NCBI GenBank assembly: GCA_963921425.1 | Contig: OY992833.1 | Coordinates: 13,433,738-13,497,737 of the forward strand | Direction of reading: 5' to 3' | Source: Dryas octopetala | Taxonomy: Eukaryota; Streptophyta; Magnoliopsida; Rosales; Rosaceae | Length of the DNA stretch: 64,000 nt | Shown: positions 52,300 to 63,389 of the stretch, piece by piece | Position numbering within the stretch: the first letter of the stretch is position 1 | How the letters are laid out: each line of letters begins with the position of its first letter | Notes under the pieces: generated by a model | The model's database searches: none | Seen by the model: only the letters and a program-made list of their open reading frames with translations | Told to the model about the DNA's origin: nothing | Position numbers and translations under genes: made by a program

Positions 52300-52662
52300 T
52301 TCCCTTCGTATCCAAAAACCAGCCGGCCGGCCAACCCTTACCATTGCGTTTTGTCACTCCTAATTCACATTCTGAAGTCCAAACCACTTGGAAGCTTAAG
52401 ATATGCTTATTTGCTCACAAATTTCTTTGGAATCCTCTGCAGTCTGCACAAATAGAATGCGCCAAGCTTAACTTAAAAGAACATTAATTTTAAATGGCCA
52501 ACACTGCAGGCACGAAAAGCTACCGAGATAGAGAGAGAAAGAGAGGTACTTACAATTTGTTATCTCCAGAAGTGTCTTCGGAATGATCTTATGAAAATAG
52601 GGAGTAGTAGCAGAAAACTTTGGCCGGTCATTGATGGGAATTGGGAATGGGATTCCCAACAT
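52300..52662 (-). pseudogene. Decayed B3-domain transcription factor (REM-like) gene
   Basis: On the minus strand, an ATG at 52662 opens MLGIPFPIPINDRPK and ATTPYFHKIIPKTLLEITN, close to the PHFFKIILP start of B3 DNA-binding domains, and ends at a good GT donor (52553). Below an acceptor near 52437 the second exon reads RIPKKFVSK, then AYLKLPSG, then LWTSECELGVTKRNGKGWP, then GYEGKSFLNFIRF, which follow the order of B3 strands (IPEKFV, vertical-line LP..G..W.V.L.R..G..W, F.YEG.S.F.V.IF). The pieces lie in different frames: there is a stop after FVSK, a frame change before WTSE, a deletion between the GKGWP and YEG blocks, and the splice phases do not fit. A host gene or fragment gone to ruin. 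Two LTR elements landed within 5 kb upstream. Not seen elsewhere in the window. Domain call from motif memory. Confidence 0.6.
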
Positions 52663-52827
52663 GCTGACGAATTAACATGAGTCAGTAAAGCTTCATGTAG
52701 TTCAAAAATATAGAGAAGAATTTATATGATACTAAAAGCTGAATTTGATATACATTCATACCCATATTTTCACAGCCAGATATACATAGATGAATTTCAT
52801 TACAATCCCATTTCTAATGACAATAAC

Positions 52828-53603
52828 TGTTGGAGCAAAAAATCACCGCGACACATGGCAATTTTTCATTTGTCATTTGGAGAACAATATTGACTCAATC
52901 AAAGGTGATGTGTCATTTAAATTTTAGAAATATTTATTGATAACCTATCTTGATAATGAGTCAATTTCATGATAATTACATTTCAATAATGTTTTATTTA
53001 TTAACAATGAGATAAATATGAGTTATGGCATTTGGGAAGGATTCTCAAGTGGAATACAAGCCCAGCCGAAATCTATTTGTTTCCCATCCAATTTGGGAGT
53101 CATTATTATTAATTAATTATAATTATTTAACATTTATTTATTAACTTTTGATTTTTGGGAATTAAGAGGATAATGAAGGAATTAGATAAGGAAGTAAATG
53201 CAGAGACAATGTGAGAAAAATCTCTTCAGGAGAAGACCAAGTCTCCACCGAAAATCTCATGGAGAAAATCCCATGATTTTCTCCAACAAAGCCCGCCATC
53301 TTAGAGGACAAGAAAGGTGGAGAAAAACCATGAAATTAGTTGAATCAAACTATTATAAAGTCTCATGGAAATCATTAATGGGGAGAGGTAGAAAATCATT
53401 TTACAGACACTTGAGAGTTTTCTTGTGCTAACTTAGGCATCGAAGGGTTTTTTGCAGGTAACCCCACCCATCTTCGAGGAGAAGAAGCTTTGACAAGTCA
53501 GACAGAGAAACTAAGACGTTCAATCCGCTCCACGTCAGACTTTCAAGCTCCAAATAGTTTTATTGTTGACTTAATTTCTTTTCGAGAAATTTTGGGTTCA
53601 ACA
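52828..53603 (+). repeat. 5' LTR of the gag-only gypsy element
   Basis: 776 bp, TGTTGGAGCA to GGGTTCAACA, preceded by target duplication ATAAC. Confidence 0.95.
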
Positions 53604-53659
53604 GTTGGCGCTGTCTGTGGGAAGGATATTTCCAAAATCAAGCAAAGCTGCAAAAACGA

Positions 53660-54650
53660 TGATTGGAGTTGATTATCTCGAGGACATCGACCTGAGCTCG
53701 ATTCAAGATCCATCACTTGTCGCCTTAATCGAAAGAATGGTCGAGGAAACTAAAGAGGCTTGAGATATCGCATGACAAGCAACTGCAAAAGCGTCCGAGC
53801 AGCGCGAGGAGCCTCCCCCAAAAGTTGACAAACGCAAAACATCATTTTCGAGCATTAACCTCGAGAAGGACGCGCGAGATGACCTCGAAGAAATCGAGGA
53901 CCCAAGTGGTTCCAATCCATTGAAGAAGAAAAAAGACACTGATTATCGCAACACGCTCGAAAAAATCATGAAAGACCATAAAGCAACTAGAACTCCAGTT
54001 GAGTTGGCTCTCGAGGTGGTGAGAAGCATTTGCAAGTCCCCCTTCACGGACAACATTCTAGAAGCCTCGAGGCCCTGGTGTTTTCAACAACCTAAGTTCA
54101 AGCTATTTGAAGGAACATCTGAGCCACTCGAGCACATCTACCATTATCAACAACAACTTATCCTAGAAGCAGACAATGAAGCCCTGATGTGCAAAGTTTT
54201 TCCTTCGAGCCTCACAGGACTTGCCTTGACCTGGTTCCGCCAACTCAAGCCAAAATCCATTAGGGGGTTTGCTGAATTGTGCGAAGTATTCATCGCACAG
54301 TATATCTGTAATCAGAAACGGAAAAATGACATCTCTGTACTCTTCAACACTAAGCAACAGAAATGTGAGAGCTTGAGTGACTATCTAGCTAGATTCGTGG
54401 TCCAAATGTCCACGCTTGACAGCTATGATAAGCACGCCGCGACCATAGCTTTCCACGAGGGCCTCATCGAGGGAAGCAAGCTACACGAATCTCTAGTCAT
54501 GAGGCCTCCGAAGAACATGCAATAAGTGATCACCCGAGCCGATGGATGCATCCACCTTGAGGAGTCGACCTCGAAACGTCAACCAGTCGCCACACCAAAT
54601 TCTAACATTGACGAGGAAAAAGGCCCCGAAGTCCTGGACATTGATTAAAC
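53660..54650 (+). pseudogene. Gypsy-type gag region of the gag-only element, broken
   Basis: The central open part (53920-54525) carries the retrotransposon gag core: KFKLFEGTSEPLEHIYHYQQ, CKVFPSSLTGLALTWFRQL, and SDYLARFVVQMSTL. Such proteins build the virus-like particle. The block order matches Tat-lineage gypsy gag. Downstream to 56345 the sequence is rich in CTCGA words and shows no pol domain in any frame I read. Confidence 0.8.
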
Positions 54651-56368
54651 GGGGGCAAACATTTCCCGAAGCCGTGGAACGCAATCCATCTGGATAAGTA
54701 TTACTTTTAGAGATTGTCCATCATTTATTTTATTTTATTTTATGCAAAATAAACTGCTGTATCAAGCATGTTCGATCTCTCTTTCCAAGAGATTGGTCAT
54801 CTTTTATTTTTTATGCAAATAAATTGTTGTATCAAGGATGCTATATCTTTCTCAATTTCTATTCCCTTGTTGTAATTACATGATTTCAATAAAAGAACAT
54901 CAAAAGTGTTCATTTAAAGAAATACTTCATTAAAAGACCTCTAACGAGGCAGCAACCTGGGTACACGCTCCAGCCTAGACGAGCTCGAAAGAGGCCAAAC
55001 CTCCACGAGCTCTAACCAGATAGAACTCACGTATGAGAGAAGCTGTCAGCTCGACCTGTGAACTCCGACAAATTTATGAGCTCACACATATTGACTTCGA
55101 ACTCCGAGCTCGACGAAGCAGCGACCTCGACTAGCAAACTCATGCAACTACGGTGAACTCTGACATGCGAGCTCGACCTACGAGATCAACCGCTACGAGG
55201 AAATAGACTTGAATTCGATAGAAGCTCGGAGAAATCCGATCTCAACACATACTCGAACCTCGATCCAGGTGCTCCACGACCAGCCAAAAGAGTAACGCAA
55301 TCCTCCTCCAAAAGATGCGAATTATCACCCAAATGAGTACTAGAAGTACTCAAAGTCTATATATTATCAATGTTCTTTTTGCGAACACTCTATTTTAAGA
55401 CCTCGATAATTCGAGGCATAAAAAACATACAAAAATTGCCAAAAAATTGAGAAAAAGCGTGCAAAAAGCAAATCTCGAGGCAAAAAGCTTGGGGGCATCC
55501 CTTGAGAACACAAAAAAGACTTAGGCAAAAATTCATAGAATATATGCTCAAGCATCAAAGAGAAAAACTTAAGGCAAAGCCCATATTCGAGCTTTTACGC
55601 AAAGGAATTCGACCCATGAATGAAACCATCGAGGTAACCCTCAGTATAGGTTGAACTCAGGGATCGACGAGCATCGTTCAACTCGGTGTACACGTCCTCG
55701 AGCGCTCGATCTCGGTTTGCGCCGCCAAAAGCTTCATGCAAGCAATAAAATAACACTGCTCTAAAGTCAGACCGGGGGTATGACTTTGATCAGAATGTTT
55801 CCCCGAACCCAATGAAAGATATCTTGAAGGATGTTGAACAGAATCAACGTTGTTAAGGAGAGTCATGCCACTTAGGTCCAAACTTAGGATCGCTGTCCTC
55901 TAAGCAAGTTCCCGACCCTTGAATATGGGGCAAACATGGAAAATCCTAAAGGGATAAAGACAATTAACACTCCTTCAAGCCATCATCAGGGGCCATGGCG
56001 CATCAACCATCGTTTCATCATTGGCAACGACCGCGACCTCGTCCTCGGGAGAAACAACCTTGAATTCTTTCGAGCTAGAGGATCAGGAATGGCGTCATCA
56101 TTCGCTAAGTCTTTCTCGACATCCACACGCTTCAGAAGTTCCAATTCGGACTCAAGCTTGAGGCACTGATCTTGAGAAGACAAAAGTTGTGCTGCCAAGG
56201 CACCTATCTCTAATTCTAGCAATCTAAACTTCCCAGAAGCCTCACGAGCAAAAGATTCGAGCTCTCGAACTCAGTCCTCGAGGTCATGGACGGCTTGAGA
56301 GAAGATAATTTCATTTCCCTTCCAACTCAAGGAATTCAATTTATGGAAGGAAAAGGAAAGGAGGCATC

Positions 56369-57152
56369 TGTTGGAGCAAAAAATCACCGCGACACATGAC
56401 AATTTTTCATTTGTCATTTGGAGAACAATGACTCAATCAAAGGTGATGTGTCATTTAAATTTTAGAAATATTTATTGATAACCTATCTTGATAATGAGTC
56501 AATTTCATGATAATTACATTTCAATAATGTTTTATTTATTAACAATGAGATAAATATGAGTTATGGCATTTGGGAAGGATTCTCACGTGGAATACAAGCC
56601 CAGCCGAAATCTATTTGTTTTTCATCCAATTTGGGAGTCATTATTATTAATTAATGATAATTATTTAACATTTATTTATTAACTTTTGATTTTTGGGAAT
56701 TAAGAGGATAATGAACGAATTAGATAAGGAAGTAAATGCAGAGACAACGTGAGAAAAATCTCTTCAGGAGAAGACCAAGTCTCCACCGAAAATCTCATGG
56801 AGAAAATCCCATGATTTTCTCCAACAAAGCCCACCATCTTAGAGGACAAGAAAGGTGGAGAAAAACCATGAAATTAGTTGAATCAGACTATTATAAAGTC
56901 TCATGGAAATCATTAATGGGGAGAGGTAGAAAATCATTTTACAGACACTTGAAGTTTTCTTGTGCTAACTTAGGCATCAGAGGGTTTTTTGCAGGTAACC
57001 CCACCCATCTTCGAGGAGAAGAAGCTTTGACAAGTCAGACAGAAAAACTAACAGAAAAACTAAGACGTTCAATCCGCTCCACGTCAGACGTTCAAGCTCC
57101 AAATAGTTTTATTGTTGACTTAATTTCTTTTCGAGAAATTTTGGGTTCAACA
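56369..57152 (+). repeat. 3' LTR of the gag-only gypsy element
   Basis: 784 bp, same ends as the 5' LTR, followed by ATAAC. It is slightly longer, chiefly through a short internal duplication near 57045-57060. Confidence 0.95.
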
Positions 57153-57157
57153 ATAAC

Positions 57158-57542
57158 TAAAGAATTTTCTTTTTAGTATGTAGATAGGACATGAGATGAA
57201 TGGTTATAAAGACTCCACTTCTTATACCAAGAAAGAAATTAAACAAAAAAAATGTATCAAATAGATTATCAACAAGGACTTACTGGTTTTCAAGATCTTG
57301 ATCCAAACAAGATACACGAATTAAGATAATTTTCAATTGGAAGAACATCACCATAAATTTATCCAAAATAAGCGAGTTAGAACACCAAGATATCTATATA
57401 TATATATATACTAATCAAAGTGGTTGAGATTAGATCGATCTCAATATCTCACCCCCAAACACACATGCACTCTAGTTATATAAGGGGTGTTCCTGCGCTG
57501 CATAGGAGAACATGAGTGATATGTGTATGTGTGTGTACATAT
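57158..57542. other. Host sequence left between the two young LTR elements
   Basis: 385 bp of AT-rich sequence with a short (AT)n run near 57394-57410; nothing recognisable. Together with sequence before 52823 and after 62534 it formed one stretch before the two insertions. Confidence 0.6.
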
Positions 57543-57547
57543 ATACA

Positions 57548-57915
57548 TATTAGAGTTAATTAAGGCTTATGACTGATAAGCAAGTTTGTTAGTTTAGTTA
57601 GTTAATTAAATGTGTCCCTGCTTAGTTGGCATTGCCTCATAGGGTGATGCATTTACTGCTGTAAGAGCTCATAGGCTCATATGTGTGTTAACAGTTTTGT
57701 GGCTGAAACGATGTAGTTTTGTATAACTGAATTGCAAATGGAATATATGATATGCTGGTGTGTGCATTGCTCAGAGAGCATGCCTTTATCGTGACTTCAT
57801 TCTCTCTTTCCCATCTCATCACTCTGCAAATTCTCTCTGCCATTCTAGCACCATTTTACATGCTTGCATTCCTGGTCACATTCCAGGTATATGCATTGTC
57901 TCATTAAAATCAACA
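57548..57915 (+). repeat. 5' LTR of the young copia element
   Basis: 368 bp; contains the element's own promoter region. It matches 62162-62529 base for base as far as I can see. Confidence 0.96.
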
Positions 57916-57927
57916 TGGTATCAGAGC
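57916..57927 (+). other. Primer-binding site of the young copia element
   Basis: TGGTATCAGAGC directly follows the 5' LTR and is the standard plant copia site complementary to the 3' end of initiator methionine tRNA. Confidence 0.9.
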
Positions 57928-58010
57928 CCAGGTTGGTTCTGTAAACTGGGCGTGTACTGTGTGTGTGAGCTAGAGTGAAAACAGAGAATCAATTCCATCG
58001 AGATCTAGGC

Positions 58011-61000
58011 ATGGCTGGGTCTGGGAGTGGTGAGCTACGAGCTCCCATTTTCGATGGCACTGAGTATGAGTTCTGGAAGGTGCGCATGGTGACTATCTTC
58101 AAGTCACATGGCATCTGGAAGCTAGTAGAGAAAGGGATAACAATCCCAGAAGCAAAGAAGAAGAAGGAGAAGGCTAAGAAGGAAGGAGACTCCAGCATTG
58201 ATGAGGAAGATGAACTGGAAGCTTACATGGAGGAGCAGAATATGAAAGATGCAAAGGCACTAGGCATCATTCAAGGGGCTGTATCCAAAGAGATTTTCTC
58301 TCGGATTATCAATCAAGACACTGCCAAAGGAGCTTGGGATCTTCTACAAACAGAATACCATGGTGATGAACAATCCAGGTCTGTAAAATTGCAAAGTCTG
58401 AGAAAAGAATTTGAATACATGAGAATGAGGGAGTGTGAAGCATTGTCTGAATATTCTACTCGCTTCTTTGATTTAACTAACCAAATGGAAAAATATGGTG
58501 AATGCTTGTCCCAACAAAGAATGGTGCAGAAGGTATTAATCAGTGTAACTAAAGTTTATGATCCTATGTGTGTGGTGCTTGAAAGAACTAGTGATTTGAA
58601 TTCTGTGTCTGTAAATGAAGTGTTTGCATCTCTGAAAAGTTATGAGTTAAGGCTAAGCAGGCATGAAGAAGATAATGAGAAGGTGGAAAGGGCCTTTGCT
58701 AGTATGAATGTTGGCTCCAAAGGACAGAACAATCAATCAAAGCCTCACAACCATGATGGGGGAAAGAGAAATTTCAAAAGCTGGAAAGGGAAACCAAAGA
58801 AATGGGACAACAAGGTGCAATCAAATTTGAGACCAGGAGGTGATTCCGGGAAAGGAAAATGCAAAGTTTGTGACAAGGCTCACTATGGAGAGTGCTGGTT
58901 CAAAGGAAAGGTGAAATGCTACAACTGTGACAGGTTTGGGCATGTAATGAAGGATTGCCACCAACCACTCAAGAAGGGACAGATTGCTAACTATGCAAAT
59001 CAAGTCCATGAACATGCCACAATGTTCTATGCATGCCACAAAGCCTCAGTGGAGAAAGAGCAAGGTGTTTGGTATCTTGATAGTGGCTGCAGCAACCATA
59101 TGACTAGTCATGAGTCACTTCTGATCAATATTGACAGAAGCATGAAATGCAAAATAAAAATGGGGACTGGAGACATTGTTGAATCAACTGGGAAGGGAGT
59201 CTTGCCTGTGCAAACCAAGGGAGGAACAAGGTATATCACAGAAGTCATGATTGTGCCAGGATTAGATGAAAATCTTCTCAGTGTTGGACAAATGGTGGAA
59301 CATGGTTACTGGCTTGTATTTGGTGAGTACATGGTGAAAATTTATGAAGATAAGAGCATGAAAATCTCTGTGGCAGCAGTTCAAATGAAAGGGAATAGGT
59401 GCTTCCCACTTGTGCTCGAGGACATGAGTCCAATGATGGCAAAGAAGGCCACAGTGACTGGTTCCAACTGGAAATGGCATAAGAGACTTGGCCATTTGAA
59501 TTTCGAAAGTATGCTGCAATTGCAGGACAAAGCAATGGTGATTGGCTTACCAAAACTCACAAAAGGAGAGCATGTCTGTGAGGGATGTGCATTGAGCAAA
59601 AGTCACAGGGAAGCATTTGACAAAGGGAAGACTGTTAGAGCTACTGATTTGCTAGAATTGGTTCACACAGATGTCTGTGGACCAATGTCAGAAACTTTGG
59701 GAGGAAACAAGTATTTCCTCACATTCATTGATGACAAATCAAGAATGTGCTGGGTATACTTTCTGAGACAAAAGTCAGATGCATTTACTGTATTCAGAAA
59801 GTTTAAAGCAATGGTGGAACTTCAATGTGGCTACAAAATAAAGAAAATTAGAAGTGACAGAGGGGGAGAGTATACCTCAATGGAATTTGAGAAGTTCTGT
59901 GAAGACTTGGGAATAGAAAAGCAACTCACTATTGCTTATTCCCCTCAGCAGAATGGAGTGGCTGAGAGGAAGAATAGGACAATCATGGAGATGGCAAGGG
60001 TTATGTTGCAGGAGAAGAAACTACCTACTTATTTTTGGGGGGAAGCAGTTAACACTGCAGTGTACATTTTAAATAGATGTCCTACTCGAGCCTTGACTGG
60101 TCAAACTCCATTTGAAGTTTTCAGTGGTAGGAAGCCAGGAGTGAAGCATTTGAGAATCTTTGGCTCAATGTGTTATACACATATTCCTAATCAACTGAGA
60201 CACAAGCTGGATGATACAAGTCAAAAAGGGGTGTTTGTTGGATATGGAACCAGAGAGAAAGGGTATAGAGTGTTTGATCTCAAGAGCAATAAGGTGATAG
60301 TCTCGAGAAGTGTGATCTTTGAAGAGTCTGCAATGTGGAATTGGGATTCAAAGTCCACTGAATACATATCTGTACCTTGGAGTGATGAAGATGACTCTCA
60401 TACTGCAGAAATTGAATCTGAGCATGATGTCCTGTGTCCAACTTCACAGAGCCCCTTCAATCCAATTGCAACTCCCACTGCTAATCCAAGTCCTAGTCCA
60501 CCACCTACATCACATGCTGCAGAAACTGAAATTGACCCTGCAAGCACTTATGACTCAACACCAAAGAAATGGAAAAGCCTAGATGAGGTATTTGCTCACT
60601 GTAAAATGAGCATTGTGGAACCAGAAAGCTATACTGAAGCAGCTAAAGACAAGGCATGGCAGAAGGCTATGGAAAATGAAATTGAAATGATTGAGAAGAA
60701 TCAAACTTGGCAGCTGGTTGATAGGCCAGGGAACAAACCAATTGTTGGTGTAAAGTGGATATTCAAGACTAAACTCAACCTTGATGGATCAATACAGAAG
60801 CACAAGGCTAGGTTAGTAGCCAAAGGCTATACACAAAAGCCAGGGATTGACTTCAATGAGACATTTGCCCCTGTGGCAAGGCTTGACACCATTAGGACCC
60901 TAATTGCTTTATCAGCTCAAAAGGGTTGGAAGCTCTATCAATTGGATGTCAAATCTGCCTTTCTAAATGGAGAATTAGAAGAGGAAGTGTATGTAGATCA

Positions 61001-62177
61001 ACCTGATGGCTTCACTGTTAAAGGCCAGGAAGACAAGGTATACAGGCTGCATAAGGCTCTCTATGGTCTAAAGCAAGCACCAAGGGCCTGGTACAGCAAC
61101 ATTGACACATACCTGGTGCAGTGTGGATTCGAGAAGAGTCCTAGTGAAGCTACCCTTTATGTTAAGAACAAAGAAAATCAGGGAACACTCATTGTCTCAC
61201 TCTATGTGGATGATATTGTCTACACTGGCAGCAGCATGAACATGCTTGAAGAATTCAAGGCAGAAATGATGAATAGGTATGAGATGACTGACTTGGGACT
61301 GCTACACCATTTTCTAGGAATTGGTGTAATCCAATTAGAAGGGAGCATCTTCATTCACCAAAAGAAGTATGCTCAAAGTCTATTGGAAAAGTTTGGTTTG
61401 AAAGATTGCAAGGCTGTCTCTACACCCCTAGCAACATCTGATAAGCTTAAGAAGGATGATGGAAGCAAGGCAGCTAATGAGGAACAATACAGAAAAATGG
61501 TGGGAAGTTTACTTTATTTGACAGCTACAAGACCAGACATCATGTTTGCTGCAAGCCTCTTAGCTCGATTCATGCATTGTGCATCAATGAAGCACATTGG
61601 TACTGCAAAGAGGGTGTTGAGATATATACAGGGAACCTTGGATTTTGGCATCCAGTACAAGAAAGACACTGCTGCAGTCCTAATAGGGTATTGTGACAGT
61701 GATTGGGGAGGAGATGAGGATGACATGAAGTCTACCTCAGGTTATGCATTCTCATTTGGAAGTGGAGCTTTCTCTTGGGCATCTGTGAAGCAACACAGTG
61801 TTGCTCTATCAACAGCAGAGGCTGAGTATGTCAGTGCTGCAGAAGCAACAACTCAAGCCATATGGTTGAGGTTTGTGCTACATGATTTTGGTGAGGAACA
61901 AATGGAAGCAACTCCACTCATGTGTGACAATACATCTGCTATAGCTATGACTAGGAACCCTGTCTTTCATCAGAGATCAAAGCATATTAAGAGGAAGTAT
62001 CATTTCATTCGAGATGCCATTAATGAAGGTGAAATTGAATTACTGTATTGCAAGAGTGAGGAACAATTGGCTGACATTTTCACCAAGGCTCTTCCTAGAG
62101 AAAGATTTTGTGAATTAAGGAATCAACTAGGAGTGCTATCAGTCAAAGCCTTAGAAGGGAGTATTAGAGTTAATTAA
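58011..62177 (+). CDS. Copia gag-pol polyprotein, 1388 residues
   Basis: Single frame from the ATG at 58011 ([20 protein letters not shown]); the frame is open slightly further up but without an ATG. In order: gag (about 10-250, with [15 protein letters not shown]), CCHC zinc knuckle [14 protein letters not shown] (from residue 303), protease with active Asp357 in [10 protein letters not shown], gag-pre-integrase with WHKRLGHL and [10 protein letters not shown], integrase core with its first Asp at 554 (HTDVCGP), second in RSDRGGEY and Glu in NGVAERKN, reverse transcriptase with [27 protein letters not shown] and YVDD (from 1065), and RNase H with [23 protein letters not shown] and CDNTSAI. 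This is the copia order (integrase before reverse transcriptase). Length is normal for plant copia. The stop codon (62175-62177) lies inside the 3' LTR. Confidence 0.96.
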   Translation: MAGSGSGELRAPIFDGTEYEFWKVRMVTIFKSHGIWKLVEKGITIPEAKKKKEKAKKEGDSSIDEEDELEAYMEEQNMKDAKALGIIQGAVSKEIFSRIINQDTAKGAWDLLQTEYHGDEQSRSVKLQSLRKEFEYMRMRECEALSEYSTRFFDLTNQMEKYGECLSQQRMVQKVLISVTKVYDPMCVVLERTSDLNSVSVNEVFASLKSYELRLSRHEEDNEKVERAFASMNVGSKGQNNQSKPHNHDGGKRNFKSWKGKPKKWDNKVQSNLRPGGDSGKGKCKVCDKAHYGECWFKGKVKCYNCDRFGHVMKDCHQPLKKGQIANYANQVHEHATMFYACHKASVEKEQGVWYLDSGCSNHMTSHESLLINIDRSMKCKIKMGTGDIVESTGKGVLPVQTKGGTRYITEVMIVPGLDENLLSVGQMVEHGYWLVFGEYMVKIYEDKSMKISVAAVQMKGNRCFPLVLEDMSPMMAKKATVTGSNWKWHKRLGHLNFESMLQLQDKAMVIGLPKLTKGEHVCEGCALSKSHREAFDKGKTVRATDLLELVHTDVCGPMSETLGGNKYFLTFIDDKSRMCWVYFLRQKSDAFTVFRKFKAMVELQCGYKIKKIRSDRGGEYTSMEFEKFCEDLGIEKQLTIAYSPQQNGVAERKNRTIMEMARVMLQEKKLPTYFWGEAVNTAVYILNRCPTRALTGQTPFEVFSGRKPGVKHLRIFGSMCYTHIPNQLRHKLDDTSQKGVFVGYGTREKGYRVFDLKSNKVIVSRSVIFEESAMWNWDSKSTEYISVPWSDEDDSHTAEIESEHDVLCPTSQSPFNPIATPTANPSPSPPPTSHAAETEIDPASTYDSTPKKWKSLDEVFAHCKMSIVEPESYTEAAKDKAWQKAMENEIEMIEKNQTWQLVDRPGNKPIVGVKWIFKTKLNLDGSIQKHKARLVAKGYTQKPGIDFNETFAPVARLDTIRTLIALSAQKGWKLYQLDVKSAFLNGELEEEVYVDQPDGFTVKGQEDKVYRLHKALYGLKQAPRAWYSNIDTYLVQCGFEKSPSEATLYVKNKENQGTLIVSLYVDDIVYTGSSMNMLEEFKAEMMNRYEMTDLGLLHHFLGIGVIQLEGSIFIHQKKYAQSLLEKFGLKDCKAVSTPLATSDKLKKDDGSKAANEEQYRKMVGSLLYLTATRPDIMFAASLLARFMHCASMKHIGTAKRVLRYIQGTLDFGIQYKKDTAAVLIGYCDSDWGGDEDDMKSTSGYAFSFGSGAFSWASVKQHSVALSTAEAEYVSAAEATTQAIWLRFVLHDFGEEQMEATPLMCDNTSAIAMTRNPVFHQRSKHIKRKYHFIRDAINEGEIELLYCKSEEQLADIFTKALPRERFCELRNQLGVLSVKALEGSIRVN

Positions 62178-62529
62178 GGCTTATGACTGATAAGCAAGTT
62201 TGTTAGTTTAGTTAGTTAATTAAATGTGTCCCTGCTTAGTTGGCATTGCCTCATAGGGTGATGCATTTACTGCTGTAAGAGCTCATAGGCTCATATGTGT
62301 GTTAACAGTTTTGTGGCTGAAACGATGTAGTTTTGTATAACTGAATTGCAAATGGAATATATGATATGCTGGTGTGTGCATTGCTCAGAGAGCATGCCTT
62401 TATCGTGACTTCATTCTCTCTTTCCCATCTCATCACTCTGCAAATTCTCTCTGCCATTCTAGCACCATTTTACATGCTTGCATTCCTGGTCACATTCCAG
62501 GTATATGCATTGTCTCATTAAAATCAACA
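62162..62529 (+). repeat. 3' LTR of the young copia element
   Basis: 368 bp; its first 16 bases also encode the last residues and the stop codon of the polyprotein. Confidence 0.96.
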
Positions 62530-62534
62530 ATACA

Positions 62535-63310
62535 TATATATATTTAATAAATCCAACATAACAAATAATCCGAAGTACGTTGCACCAAGAGGGAAAAACA
62601 AGGATAATGAAACCCTAACAACACAGATTAATACATTCAAGAAGAGCTTGTGACCAAGGTTAATGATATATATACCTTTGATAAATTATTGTACCGATGT
62701 TTTCAAGGTTAAGGCGCACTCCAGAACTACAATTTTCCTCTTCATCTTGACCCCTCACACCCATCAGAAATGTTCAACATTTTCTCAATGGAAAACCAAA
62801 ACCCAATAAGTAGCTAGATAGAGATGAAGACTAAACCAGGTGTGTGCAAATAACTCGGTCCTTGGGTCATTTTTATAGATCAAGTGGACAGTTCTAGAAT
62901 GGTGCTTTTGAGAAACCAATGGGCTACAATATGTCTGGAATCTGGATTCAGGTTTTGATAAGAATGGAAAGTGTTTGGTAGGTGCTGGGCTGTTTAGTGC
63001 TGGCTCCATCCTCATCTGTATTTCTTTTTTTGGAAATCATACTTAATTATCTACATAAGGATTTTTTTTTTAATGATTGTTTCTTATTGATAGCTAAAAA
63101 ATGAAGTAATAATATATATTATTATTTATAAAAGGAAAAATATGATTAAAAGTATGGAATAGGAAATTTTTTATTGTATTTTTTGGTAAAATTTATATAT
63201 ATGTTCTGAAAAAAAAAAGATTATTTTGATTTTTTGGCTATGTATCGAAAAAATCAGAGTTAAACATACAAAAGTCCAAACATGTTAATATTCATTGTCT
63301 GAGGGAGAAG

Positions 63311-63389
<79 letters not shown>

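Larger units (their letters stand above)
52828..57152 (+). mobile_element. Gag-only Ty3/gypsy-type LTR element (TR-GAG type), young
   Basis: LTRs 52828-53603 and 56369-57152 with exact 5-bp target duplications ATAAC (52823-52827 and 57153-57157). Directly inside the 5' LTR is a primer-binding site, GTTGGCGCTGTCTGTGGGAA, of the kind used by Tat/Athila-like gypsy elements; a polypurine tract (GGAAGGAAAAGGAAAGGAGG) precedes the 3' LTR. The 2.8-kb interior holds a gypsy-type gag and no protease, integrase or reverse transcriptase, so the element must have moved with proteins of an autonomous relative. The gag looks broken (about one or two breaks). By eye the LTRs differ at about 13 of some 770 bases plus a few gaps; with a usual plant rate this suggests well under a million years or thereabouts, a rough estimate. 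Confidence 0.92.
57548..62529 (+). mobile_element. Ty1/copia LTR retrotransposon, looks whole and very young
   Basis: 4982 bp bounded by two 368-bp LTRs (57548-57915, 62162-62529) in which I see no difference, with exact target duplications ATACA (57543-57547 and 62530-62534). The LTRs begin TATTAGAG and end ATCAACA, so the usual TG start is TA here. The primer-binding site TGGTATCAGAGC (57916-57927) fits the initiator methionine tRNA; a polypurine stretch AGAAGGGAG lies at the edge of the 3' LTR. One long open frame encodes the complete gag-pol. Identical LTRs and a clean target site point to a very recent insertion. Tork/TNT1-like is my best lineage guess from the protease and integrase words. 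Confidence 0.96.

Noticed and set aside
62785-63015. 76-residue open frame on - after the young copia element
   Set aside because: No known motif, no splice context, and short enough to be chance in this window.
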